Both the position numbers and the translations under genes were made by a program. Shown piece after piece: positions 1-11,300 of a DNA stretch of 27,195 nucleotides. The stretch is from positions 1-27,195 of the forward strand of contig JAQGAU010000490.1 of assembly GCA_034698045.1 (NCBI GenBank). Direction: 5' to 3'. Under the pieces are notes generated by a model that saw only the letters and a program-made list of their open reading frames with translations, made no database searches and was not told where the DNA came from. How positions within the stretch are numbered: the stretch's first letter is position 1; each line of letters begins with the position of its first letter. This DNA comes from Paramacrobiotus richtersi. Its lineage: Eukaryota; Tardigrada; Eutardigrada; Parachela; Macrobiotidae.

Positions 1-1592
1 TTCCGGGGTTTGCGTTTCTGCGGGATGATAAGGTGTTCATGCAGCAGGCGGCGTCGCGGTCGGGATGTAAGTGCCACATTTTACGATTAATCAGTATGTA
101 GGATTTAATTAATTAATTGATAATAAATAAATAGTTAATTTTCGAACGTGTGGTTGATTATGAATTGATCTGTTAATCCGGTTTGCTGTGCGATATTGTT
201 TGCTGTAGTAACATGACACAGAAGAAATCGTAGTGCAGTGGCTTTATATGTCTTGTTTGATTCTTCGGGTGCATATTCTCAGTCATCTTACAATTACATT
301 TACTTGAGGAAATGGTGAAGTTTTCCGTTACAGTTTTTTGTTGTGAATTCGTATTTGATTGCTAACACTGCTAGTGCATTGTTTGCATTAGGAGTACGGC
401 GGGTTTTTAGAAGTAGCATTTTTTCGTTCAGTTAACTTTAATTTGTCAGTTCGACATTTGTTTCGTCACACAAGTTTCATGCTGTATTTTGGAATGACAC
501 GTTTTTGAAAAATATGTAAATTTGTTTCATGCGTTAGGATTTGAAGTTGACTGTGTTTCTGGTTAAAAATATCGTTCTTGTCGCTTTTTTACTGGTTTGA
601 GCTGTAAAAAGTCAAAGATTTTATTGAACATTTTGTGCGTGTTGTTAATCTGACTTCGGTCCACATTGGATAGTATTCCAGTACATAATGGAACATCAAC
701 ATGTTATATCAACATATTTGGTTTGCATTTTGATTCTACATCTTTTGTTTGTTTTTTACGTCGAATAATTTGATTTTTAATTTTTTTTGCTTCTATTCGA
801 AATTATTTCGTCGCTGGTTGTTCATAATTATGTGGAATTTGTGGCTTAGTTATTTCGCGGAATTCGTAGTCACGACGTAGTGTAGTGACTGTAGCCATCA
901 TAAACTCGTCAATGTTGAGGTTCCTGCTAGTTTAGATTAACAGCTGTAAATGCAGTTTGAGTTATGTGAATCTGTTTTTTTTCCATTGTACTAATCTTCT
1001 GAAATTAAGATCAAAATTTTACCGAAGAATCTGAAATTGTTTGCAGTGTCTATCAGCCGGTTGAAATCATAATGATGTGGAGTTTGTGACGACTTCCGTA
1101 GTGTAATGACTTTGCTCTGCTAAGGTTTTTGCCTGTCTTGAAGAAATTTAACACCTGTAAATTCAGGTTTCAGTTACGTGAATCGGTTTTTTTTTCTTTC
1201 CCGTACAAGTCTTCTGAAATTATGATCAAAATTTACCGAAGAATTAAACAAATTTAATAAAATCAATTTACGATCAAAATTTACCGAAGAATCAAACAAA
1301 TTTAATAAAATTAAATTACGATCAAAATTTACCGAAGAATTAAACAAATTAAATTATATAAAATTAAATTACGTTCAAAATTTACCGAAGAATTAAACAA
1401 ATTGTCAGAATATTTTGCAGTGTCTAAGATCAAAATTTACCGAAGAATTTGGCATTTTTTGCAGTGTCAATCCGCCGGTTGAAATCGGCCTTCACCATGC
1501 AGCGTTACGTGGAATGCCGAGAATCCCAAGAATGGATCGATGGTTACATGAAAAAGGGACCAGTGGAATTTCCGGACAATGGACCGAAATAG
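1..1592 (+). CDS. 3' end of an unrecognised gene (5' part lies outside the window)
   Basis: Two exons are proposed: a partial exon at 1-66 followed by a GTAAGT donor at 67-72, and a last exon at 1465-1592 after a TTTTTTGCAG acceptor, ending in TAG at 1590-1592. The phases agree: the first exon leaves one base (T) and the second supplies TG, giving Leu. The visible C-terminus is about 63 residues. It includes FLRDDKVFMQQAASRSG before the junction and QRYVECRESQEWIDGYMKKG after it, and is rich in charged residues. I do not recognise the family and see no membrane segment. The 1.4-kb intron is packed with repeats. The last exon could be read in another frame, but only this one joins without a stop. 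No AATAAA lies close downstream; the nearest I see is near 2333. Confidence 0.5.
824..1250 (+). repeat. diverged tandem duplication, about 245-bp unit
   Basis: Unit 1 (about 824-1067) and unit 2 (about 1068-1250, shortened) share ordered blocks: ATAATNATGTGGANTTTGTG, a CGTAGTGTARTGAC core, an ANCTGTAAATNCAG block, a T-rich tract, and TCTTCTGAAATTANGATCAA. Unit 1 ends with a degenerate copy of the gene's own 3' splice junction. This places the duplication inside the gene's intron and exon boundary rather than in an unrelated element. Confidence 0.7.
1010..1464 (+). repeat. tandem repeat with a GATCAAAATTTACCGAAGAA unit
   Basis: The GATCAAAATTTACCGAAGAA block appears near 1010, 1222, 1272, 1319, 1371 (as GTTCAAAA...) and 1429. 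From the second copy on, the spacing is about 48-58 bp, with AT-rich filler based on AAACAAATTTAATAAAATTA. The array runs directly into the 3' splice site at 1464. Two earlier members also carry a TTTGCAGTGTC splice-site copy, at 1041-1050 and 1414-1423. Confidence 0.85.
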
Positions 1593-2792
1593 AGAGACGG
1601 ATTTATTTATCAAATGATGGATTCTTTTACGCTTCATTCTCAATCTAACCAGCCAAAGCAAGAGAGAGTTTTTTCCTTTTTCCGCCCATGATTCGAGGCA
1701 GTATTTTGTACTTGATACCATTTGACGCATCAGTTTTGACTCACCAAGCGTAATGCTGTTTTTTTAACACTGGAATGAGATATATAATTTCTAGATGTGT
1801 GTTTTTTGGGGATATTTGATTGTGGCTTTCATTTGGACAGTTGTTTAACATTTTCATTGTTTGGACTGATGGTTCATTTTTGTTGTGGCGCGCATTGTGG
1901 ATGGTTGTTTTTGTTTGATGGTTGTCTGTTTTTCTGGTTACTGACAGATCTGACTATTCGATAACAGTATTAACGTTCTCGGGTGTTACGGATCGGAATC
2001 GGGTGTGTTTTGATTGATATCGTCAGGAGAAATTTTTACTGGCGGGCATTGGGTTTTCGACAACGTACTTTGTTTAATTAGGATTAATTTCGAGCGCTGA
2101 AAAAGCACCAACATGGAACGATTCCGAATTACAAACCACTATGTACATTTTGATCCTGATAAAAGAATATAAAACAACTAGGAAGTTAATGCTAATTTCG
2201 CACATTATACTGTGATAAACTGTTGTATTCACCGAGATTCGTAGTACAATGGCTTCAACTAAACCGTGTCGACTCGACAAACTTGTACCAAGATTCATGA
2301 GAGATTCGGTCTTGCTTGTACAGGCGGGAAAAAAATAAAGACTTCACACTCATTTTATGTACACTATGTAGTAAAAGTTCACCACCGTGATGCGGTTTAT
2401 ATCCCATTTAGTAGCGTTGGAAATTCATAGTTCGCGCTCGATTTATAGCGGGTTACATTTTATCGAACCATTCCAGCCCCGTAAAAATACAAAATTCAGC
2501 AACAGTAAACAAAAACTGACAAAAAAAATTTCAGCTATAGAATCACACATCCTTGCAGGTTAGTGATCTATGCTAGTTTTTTATGCACTCTGTGGCAAAA
2601 ATTTTTTATGCATGCGTATAAAAATTTCTAGAATTGACTGAAAGCACATTCCAGCGACTATGAGTTAATGATTAACGCGAATCCAAAGCCTGGACCTTCC
2701 CCAAAGCAGTACAGAGAAACATTCAAAGGTGCAGTCAAACTAGGCCATTGTAAAATCACCACAAAAATTCCAGAAAATCCACTGTTTCTGAT
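1593..2792. other. intergenic AT-rich DNA between convergent genes
   Basis: This is the space between the 3' end of the leftmost plus-strand gene and the 3' end of the minus-strand membrane-protein gene. It holds one copy of the dispersed core, CGTAGTACAATGGC at 2240-2253. Short open frames here have no splice logic or recognisable protein character. I see nothing else. Confidence 0.5.
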
Positions 2793-5622
2793 TCACACAA
2801 ACTGGGTGTACGACGGCGGCGCGATCATCTCCCCCTTCTCCAGCTCCGGTTCCGCGTACACCACATCCTCCTCCCGCCCCTCGCCGCGCCGCGCCAACAC
2901 CTGCTCCACGGCACGGACAATATGATTCCTGGCCATAATCTGCGCATTATACAGCCCCATACTGGCCGCCGCGCAGGTCATCAGGAAGAATCCCAACACC
3001 ATGGCCACCACGGACACGGCGGTCATGATCACCTCGGCGGGACTGTCAAAGGTCACGCGGTAAAAGTCAAAATCCCCGTACCCGAAGAAGTCACCCACGC
3101 CGGTGTAGATGGCGATGATGCAGAGGAGTTTCCAGCCGGTGGCGATGGCCAGGAGGGTGTTGAACACGGCGACCAGGGTGAATAGAGCCGCTGAGGAGGA
3201 TTTGCGGGCGGCGTGGAGGCCGAGGATCCCGGTGGTCAGGAGGAAGATGGACTCGATGTATAGGGTGGTGAAGAGAGAGGGAGTTACTGCAACAAATGGC
3301 AATACTAGATTTTTGAGTTTTAACAAACTTATTCACATATAGATATAATTCACAAACTTATTTGTGTAATTCACGTACATGGTATCATTTATTCTATTTT
3401 ACTTTTTTTTTAAATTTCGAAGGGAAATTTAAAAATTAAAATTAAATTTTAAATTTAAATTCATGACTTAAAAATGTACGCAAAAGTTTATTATTTATAT
3501 CTGTTGTAAAGTAATAAAACATGTTCCTATTACAGCTAATGAATGTATTTAATATACTCGATAAACATTATTCGACGTATAGCTGTTTACGCAAGTTGCA
3601 TCCGTAGACCGCAATATACATACGATTTTTCAGTCCTTCGGATAGCAGTTGTTTTAAAAATCAGAACGTTTCTAAAAATTTCAACAATTTAAAAAAATCA
3701 CATGGTAACGCATACGCCAATCATCTTGCACTAGAAACAGAATGCATGGTACTGCAAGAATTTCGCTTCCGCTTTCTAAATTTCACATACAAAACTGGGG
3801 AAATGTTTAATTTGCATTAAATAGGCAAAAAATAATCGTACCCGAATCGTGAGCTAATGTATAGCGGTTCATCACGTGTTACGTATACGCGATCGCAAAG
3901 GTCACGAAGCAATACGCCCGTAAAACGGTTTTCGGTTATTCTTTTTCATCAACGATCATCAGATTAATGCTAAAAATGTTCAGAAGTCTCAGTCAAGTGT
4001 CATCACGTTTTACTTGATGTTGTGAATGTGTTTTACGGTCTGAGTCGTTATAGACGTAAAAATTAATCACAAATTTTATTAGCATATTACACCACGCTAT
4101 GATCTTACAAACTGTTAATATATGTACTAAAAGTACAATGTGCTTTCAATTTTCGAAAAATATGGTTACTCGTTGAATTGCTAAGTTCACGTGATAGATG
4201 ACGTATATACGTATATGCCCGGTTGAACTACACTACAGGCATATAATTACCGACCGTATGAAGGATTTTCTAGTGCCATCATTCTACGATTTCTGTGCTA
4301 TTAGCCGTGCCATCCTGTAGACTTGCTAGCGCCATTGAAAAGGAAGTCTTAAGAAAGTTTCAAACGGAAAGTCAGGCAGGTGAAAAACGGTGTTTGCAAC
4401 AGCTGAAAGCGAAGACGCTCCTAAGTGCTCAATCAGCTCGAAGTTCTTGAATGCACCGATTTTGGGGCGCAATGTTTTCAAAAAATTTTTTGAGCAAACT
4501 GTATGATTGGTATATGACCTGTACACTTTGCCATAATCGTGTTTTGGTACTGATTTCATGAAACATTCTCCATCTTAATGATTATTACCTGTTTTGCGTA
4601 GATTGTTAATCGACCACTCTCGAAGGTCATCCGTATCACCAGAAAGAGTTCGTGGACAATTTCAAAAGAGACAATAAACTTTAGTCTTTCGAATTTTTAA
4701 ATGAGCACTTTGATTCTCAGTCATACCCAATTATTTACAAAACTCGTTCGCTTAAATTTATTGTGAAATAAAAATAAAAATGTATCCAGCGAAATTTGAC
4801 GCGTAAAAGCGTGTGAATATGAAGAAACCCGAACGACTGCAACATTGTCATTTATTCCGTACATATATTAAAGCGCGAGCGTTTAACGTTAGCAGGAAAC
4901 AGAATCCCGCAGGAAAACATCTGGGAATATTTTTCTGTAATTACCGTTTTAAATTACATAAAATTTTCTGGTTATTTCCACATTTCTGTTGTAACATACT
5001 GCGTATTCGGCCCCAACATTCACGCAACATTATTGACTGGATTTCGTAGTGCAATGGCCAGAAGTATCAAAATATCGAATTTCACGGTCACGAACATCAT
5101 TAAGCATCATTTCACTAAAAGTTGTAAAGAATGGTATTTCAATTTTTTCATTATGGCTTACAATCATAGCAAAAACGATTTCCTTATATTTCTGAAACCG
5201 ATCAATACATTTTACGGTTTTTTTCTGTTTTTTTTTGTGAATTTTCGTTTTCGCGAATATTCATATTTTATGGCATTTTATTATTCGTTTATAGTTTAGC
5301 AGAAAGGCTATAATTTTACCACATATTATTTTCGTTTAATATTGTATTCTAACCTAAATATTACTGAACAATTTTCCTGGACTTATTGTATTTTCATATA
5401 TACTGTTACACCACAAGCATATTGACTTTTTCAACGTTCCTTTTTTTGGTAAATATTTTAAAAATCGAAGCAGTTGTATAATTAAAAAACAATTTATTAC
5501 TTACCATAAAAAACACTGGCCAGCACCGTAAACGCCAGATATAAAATCCCAAAAACAGACTGTGTGGCGGCAATCACCACCAGTTTCCTAATAGAGTTAA
5601 GCGGAAGTCGCATCGAATCCAT
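2793..5622 (-). CDS. four-helix membrane protein with C-terminal PPxY motif
   Basis: There are two minus-strand exons, 5622-5505 and 3286-2793, joined phase 1 through a GTAAGT donor and a TTTGTTGCAG acceptor; the product is 203 residues. The chosen start has an ATGG context; a second Met lies three codons on. Hydrophobic segments fall at about residues 14-39, 44-66, 72-101 and 124-152. The loop between helices 3 and 4 is aromatic and acidic. The cytosolic-looking tail is Arg/Glu-rich and ends in PPSYTQFV, where PPSY (196-199) fits the PPxY motif bound by WW domains such as those of Nedd4-type ubiquitin ligases. The fold resembles small tetraspan families (MS4A/CD20-like or MARVEL-like), but I cannot assign one. 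The gene is convergent with the leftmost gene and has a 2.2-kb intron. Confidence 0.78.
3287..5504 (-). other. long intron of the PPxY membrane-protein gene
   Basis: This 2.2-kb AT-rich intron has no convincing coding exon. It holds one exact dispersed-core copy at 5045-5058 (plus strand), a degenerate minus-strand copy at 4275-4289 (11 of 15 positions), and an A/T-only low-complexity patch near 3400-3465. Confidence 0.6.
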
Positions 5623-6019
5623 GATTAATCCAGACAAATTTGTAAAGTATTCTTAGATAAACGACGCTACAAACCGGCAGAATTCCTTTCCACGACTAAA
5701 AAACAAGCAAATAATTTCTCCGGTTCGATCAGAAAAATAATCGCAGTGCAAAAGCCGTATATGGTCAATGTGCGTACTTTTGCAGCTGATCAACCTTTGA
5801 CTCGAAATGAGTCGTTTTGATGTACCGATTACCGACGAAATGCCTTGGTCACTGTATTATCGTCTTCCGGGTTAGTGTGATTTTGTTGGAAAAAAGTGGA
5901 AGGACGGTTAGGATGATGGTTATCTGCATAGTTTTCTGATTTACTGTCGATATTAGAATTTAGTACTGCTTAACGCGGTGCTGTACAATTGGCCATTAAG
6001 CATTCCATGAATTTCCTCC
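5623..6019. other. upstream region of the PPxY membrane-protein gene
   Basis: This is the presumed promoter side of the minus-strand tetraspan gene. I see no TATA box or other firm element and no coding segment. The diverged repeats begin at its right edge. Confidence 0.4.
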
Positions 6020-6930
6020 TTATGTGATTCATGTAGACATCAAAATAATTTCACCCGATTCTGTGAAAGTTGGCGCGTCGGCAGTGTTCCATTACTGTGT
6101 AGTCACAATGTATTGCTTGTTAAGGATTTTTACATTCTTTAACAAGAACATCTGCTTCTTTCTTTCAAACATAAATTGCTTGAAATTTTTTGCTAACCTT
6201 GAGCATATGCGTTAATAAACAAAATAAAAAAAACTTATATATAAATAAAAAATATTATATAAATCTTAAATAAATAGTAAATAAAATGTTATAAAAATAT
6301 TATATTGTTATATAAATTAAAAACTATAGGTTTTTACCGTAGTGCGCTGATATTCTCATGAATTATGCATCATAGGATATAACATCGTAGCGCTGTGGCT
6401 AATACTGCCATCAGATCTTCCTCTTATCCTGTCAATCGTGCACCAAACGCAAATATTTAAGGACGTATAATTCCAAAAGAATTCAGCTTTTTTTCTCGCT
6501 GTCATGGATATTAGTATTATTCTTCCAGATAACTGTCCTGTTTTGTTAGCGAATATCGTAATCTGCGTGACAGAGATTCATGCCAGACATTAAAACAATT
6601 TTCCCTTTTCTGTGAAAGCTGGCGTGTCGCATCTTCAGTAGACACAGTGTCATAATAGGTAAGGTCATAAATAGTCTTCGACAACTGGTTCCATAATTAC
6701 AACAAGTCCAATGAATGTGTGATGAACGGTTTATTAACGATTTAACATTTTTTAACAAGAATATCAACTGCATTATTTCCAACATGAATTGCTTAAAATA
6801 TTTTTAGGATTTGGAGCATGTGCTTACATTCTTACCTAGTATTGCACTGGCAGTATTCTCACGTATATTCTCACGTATTCTCACTCGCAATATAACAGAT
6901 AAAATCGTAGCACACTGGCTCATGCCTGAG
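6020..6930 (+). repeat. diverged direct duplication, offset about 520-610 bp
   Basis: A left copy (about 6020-6410) and a right copy (about 6570-6930) share ordered blocks. GATTCATG is at 6026 and 6575, CTGTGAAAGYTGGCGYGTCG at 6061 and 6610, TTTAACAAGAAYATC near 6138 and 6750, AATTGCTTNAAAT near 6173 and 6786, and a degenerate core at 6386 and 6906. The changing offset shows several indels since duplication. The left copy is interrupted by an A/T-only tract at about 6216-6315. No protein is encoded. Confidence 0.75.
6216..6330. repeat. A/T-only low-complexity tract
   Basis: The tract is almost purely A and T, built from irregular ATAAATAAA and ATATTATATAA strings. It lies between blocks of the left duplication copy and looks like a later expansion or insertion. 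Confidence 0.7.
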
Positions 6931-7111
6931 TCGGCTTCTTCTGGTGGTCGGTCGTGTGACTCAATAGCAAATCGCACATGCTTTAAAACGGAGACAATTA
7001 AAAGAATGTTGTACTGGTATTATCACAGAACAATGCGCTTTTTTCTTCAGCATTGAAACAGAAGCGCTGAAGGATTCCATAACAGAGAAGCTTTCATTTT
7101 CATAGTACATT

Positions 7112-8285
7112 CGTAGTGCAGCGGCTGGGATGACGAAATTTTCCCGTAAATAAACTGCCAAAGAAACGTTACAGAGATTTGCTTATAAACTTGCACTATG
7201 TAACATAAAAAATCATGATTTTTGATGGGATCGAGTGTTTTTCAGACCAAATTATAGTTCATCGTAGTGTAGTGGCTTAGATGACGATTCTGCGCAGTGA
7301 AACTGCCAAAGAAATGTTACAGAAATTTGTATTTAAATTTGTATTTTTTCTAACATGAAACATCATCATTTTTAGTGCGATCGAGTGTTTTTCATAACAA
7401 AATATACATAATAACGACATCGATAAAAGCCGCAACATGCAGTGCATCAATTTCCTTCCAAAATCATATATCTTTCTGCAACCAGCCACAGCTGTCAACA
7501 AAACAGCAGATGAATAAAATCGAATCTTCGAGTAACATAATTTACTAAAATTCACCTTTTGCTGCGTCATTATGGCTGTTGAACAATATGCATTTTCATT
7601 TAACACCGCACTCCCAAGCGCTGAACAATATTGTGCAACAGAACATTCGTAGTGTAACGGCTCAATTGCGCTCGCTCGATTGCGTTCACTGACAAAGAAA
7701 CGTTGCAGAAATTTGTTTAAAAATTATGTAACATAAAACATCATCCTTTTTAATGCGATCGAGTGTTTTTCATACTAAAACGTGGACAATAACGACATCT
7801 ATAAAAGCCGCAACATCCAGTGCATCAATTTCTTCCTGTTTCATACATCTTTTCTGCAACCAACCACAAAATCACCAAATGAATAAAATCCAATCTTCGA
7901 GAACACAATTTTCGAAAATTCACCGTTTTCCTCGTCATTATGGCTGTTAGCATTATCGCAGAACAATGTGCATTGTCAACTAACACCGAAATCCGAAGCG
8001 CTACGCAATATTGTGTAAAAGAACATTCGTAGTGTAGTGGCTCAAATCGTAGCTTCCCGTGCGTTTACTGACGAAGAAACGTTACAGAAATTTGTTAAAA
8101 AATTATGTAACACAAAACATCATCATTTTTAATGCGATCGAATGGTTTTCATATCAAAATGTAAACAACAACGACATCTACAAAAGCCGCAAAATACAAT
8201 GCATCAATTTCTTCCCCAATTCATACAGTAATCAAAACACCAAATGAATAAAATCCAATTTTCCGCTAACATAAATTACTAAAAA
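7112..8285 (+). repeat. tandem array of an about 380-bp unit beginning with the core
   Basis: Units begin at 7112 (cut to 151 bp), 7263 (385 bp), 7648 (380 bp) and 8028 (partial). Shared blocks in order are the core; AAAGAAACGTTACAGAAATTT; ATGTAACATAAAACATCATC; GCGATCGAGTGTTTTTCATA; AACGACATCTATAAAAGCCG; a CAAATGAATAAAATC block; GTCATTATGGCTGTT; and an AATATTGTG string just before the next core. A degenerate earlier member precedes 7112. The first unit jumps from the GATCGAGTG block to the next core, so about 230 bp is missing. The array ends within 20 bp of the ATP13A1 stop codon, so ATP13A1 3' UTR sequence is probably antisense repeat. Open frames in the units differ between copies and are not protein genes. 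Confidence 0.9.
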
Positions 8286-8300
8286 AATCTTTCCCTCCAC

Positions 8301-11300
8301 TCATTTCCTCCTTTTCAACGTCCCCTCACCAAACAGCCTCATCAGCACCCGATCAATCACCCACGCCGCCGTGATATCCAGCGCCAGTGCGCCGACGACT
8401 TTATACACAAATTCATCCGGAATCCGGACAATCTGCAGTTGTTCCTGCAGTTCAACGGGGAAAATGTTCGAAGCCATGGCAAACAACCCGCTCAACGAGA
8501 TACTGATGCTATATAACAGAGGACGGTTCTCCAGCAGACTCTCCATGAACGGACGCCCCCGGTAGTTGACCAGGAACGTGGAGACTTGCAGTGTCATCGA
8601 CATGAGATAGACCACCGTGTTGAGGAGGTTGGGAGCGAAGACCGCTTCCAGATCCGGTTTTTCCGGTAAACTACAAAGAAACGAATGTATTTGTAGAGTT
8701 TCTGCTAGAGCAATGTTCAGAGTACACACAACATCCGTATGGAAAGCGTCACTATGCAAGGACGTAGGGACAAATGGAAAATCATAAAATAAACGATTTA
8801 TCATAAAATAAATTGGGAAAATCATAAAATAAACGATTTGTCATAAAATAAATTAGGAAAATCATAAAATAAAATAAACGATTTATCACAAAAATTCTTA
8901 CAGTTTCAGTAAATTCAGAGAAAAACCTGATATAATAAGTAAAAACGTTCAAAATGATATTCATTTGCTGTTTTGTGACACTTGGAGCCGGTTTGCAGAA
9001 ACATGTACTTAACAGGAAAGAAACAGATGTACTGTATGTTGCGGCTTTTATAGGTTTATTATGTGTATGTTTTGATATTAAAACATGCGATCGCATTCAA
9101 AAATGAAGATATTAGATGTACAAAATGCAAATTTCGGAAATAATTTCCTGTAACGTTTCTTTCTGACAATCGCTACTAAAGCCATTGCACTACGGATAAG
9201 CTATGAACTATGAAGCACTGCCGAAACGAAAGCATTTGTGCTGCGGAATCTTCATTGCTTCGGATTTCGATATCGAACAAAAAAAGTAGATTGTTGTATG
9301 TTAATGCAAATAGCCATACTAACGAAAAAAAGCTGAAGTTTTTGAAATTGTACGTCTTGAAATATTGGCGATCGATTATGGATTCGCATTCGAAATGACG
9401 AAACAATAAAGCCATAGCTCTACGATTTGATATAGTTATGTTGTTGTTGTTAAAGCATACCAAGAAGCGTTACTATTAACAATTTTCACAAACAAATTTC
9501 ACAGGAAGTATGACATTTTCGATAGCCGAATTACACATTCAGATAACTGTTTAAATATTTACGTTAAATGTTGTTTAATAAATTGTTTAAAAATTGTTTA
9601 TCGAAAAACTTTGACCAATGCAAATTCTGAAAATCCTTCCAAATTTAGGAAACACGAATAAATCGATCAAAACTTTCACCGTGCGTTTACCTGTAATGAT
9701 GTCCCAGTGTTTGTGTGACCAAAAATACCAAACATCCAAAATGCACGGCAAACTGTCCACACACGGTCAACAAAGTGTAAGCGTTAAAAATATTGGGCAG
9801 CGGACGCTGTGCACTCAACACCGTGAGCGGCTTCGAGCGGGAAATGAACAAAAAGCATCCAGCCAAAAATAATCCCTGAATGGTAGCTTGTGTGTCGCTA
9901 AATTTCACGCCTTTCAGATATAGCACGCTCTGACTGTAAGCCTGAAAAAAACAACACAAAAATCAGCAAGAACGTCCAAAAAACAAGCAAACACAAAAAT
10001 GTTTAAAAAAATAATATTTCTGTCGAAGCACCTTTAATTCAACCTTACTTTTCGAAAAAATATTGCAGATTCGTAAAAACAATGCACCATGTACCAAAAC
10101 AAATTAATGCGGAAAAAAAAATATTAAAAATTTAAAAAAAAAACGTTTGAGATTAACGAAAAAGGTACAAAAAATAAAGCTGAAGATATAATTTGTCAAA
10201 ATCACAATCGAACTGAATAGTAGCCTCATTTCAATACATTAAAAAATGTGGAAAAAAGATTATTTAAAATCAAACAAAAGACTGTTGGAGTTTAACAAAA
10301 ACGGTATAAAAAATAAAGCTAAAGTCATGATTTATCAAAATCACAATCGAATTGAATAGTAACATCGTTTCAGTACAATAACAAGTGTTACAATGAAGAA
10401 AAACACTCAAACGGATATTTTTACCAGAATCAATGCATTCAGAGCCAAAATCTTGAACATTTGCAGCGTGGTGACCAGCGTACACCGTCCCTGCTTGACA
10501 ATATCGCACACACTCCGCACACTGCCGATTTTGGAGCTGAAGGGCGCGGCGACACTGGCATCACCCAATTTGACAACGGTCACTTCCTGATCATCATTCA
10601 GGTCCTGGATCAGCTGCTGGAGGCGTTGCTGTTGCATCGTGGCGCGATTGGCGGGTGTGGCAGGAGGACCTGGACGAGGTGCTGGCTCCTGCTAAATAAC
10701 AGAATTACTGCATTGTGCGATTCAGTCATTCAGATAATACGTGGCGAAATACTTGATTCATCGAAAATGGATGACTATAACAAGTGCATACAAAAAAACG
10801 TTCATAAACTGACCTTGCACTGTGCTTTAAAGAGGAAATTCAACAGTTTATCTATTGCCAAAACCATCAACCGACTGCCACTACACTACGCTATTATCCA
10901 GAGCATCCAATGCAGTCAAACAAAGCAAAATATAGTGGATGGTTACATAAGTAAATTCCGACAAAATACGAAACGTAAATGATAAAAATTACGATTTTCT
11001 TAGGTTGAGAATTAATGCGCTATCAATGAAAGGCAATGGCTTACGACAGAGATAGAAGGGCGCCAGACATGCCACTGTACTACGCTACCATACTGCAAAT
11101 CAAATGCAGCCAAAGCACAGCAGTGAAACGATTCATTAAATCAGCATTCTTGGTTGTTAAGTTTTGCAGGCTAAACCACTATGGCAACACACTTGCTTTG
11201 GAAAAAATGTCAAGCATGCTAATTTTTTTGTATTTGGTTGGAACAACCGCATTCCGAACGACTACGGTATAATGCCATTTTCAGCGCGTTGAATAAGCTA

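Larger units (their letters stand above)
67..1464 (+). other. repeat-filled intron of the leftmost gene
   Basis: This AT-rich intron carries three copies of the dispersed CGTAGTG core (229-242, 876-889 and 1097-1110, all plus strand). Its second half consists of nested tandem duplications, described in separate entries. I see no other coding segment. Confidence 0.5.

Noticed and set aside
229-242. tRNA genes at the core copies
   Set aside because: No copy I examined is followed by a T-arm/B box at normal spacing or a closing acceptor stem.
7753-9096. Similar peptides from plus-strand 7753-7950 and minus-strand 9096-8782 (shared IKAAT and C-K/N-PA patterns), suggesting a protein family
   Set aside because: The similarity follows from the shared DNA repeat; frames are not kept in the other array units.
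10461-10982. 173-codon plus-strand open frame
   Set aside because: It is antisense to ATP13A1 exon 12 and then runs into repeat-bearing intron sequence; there is no recognisable domain.
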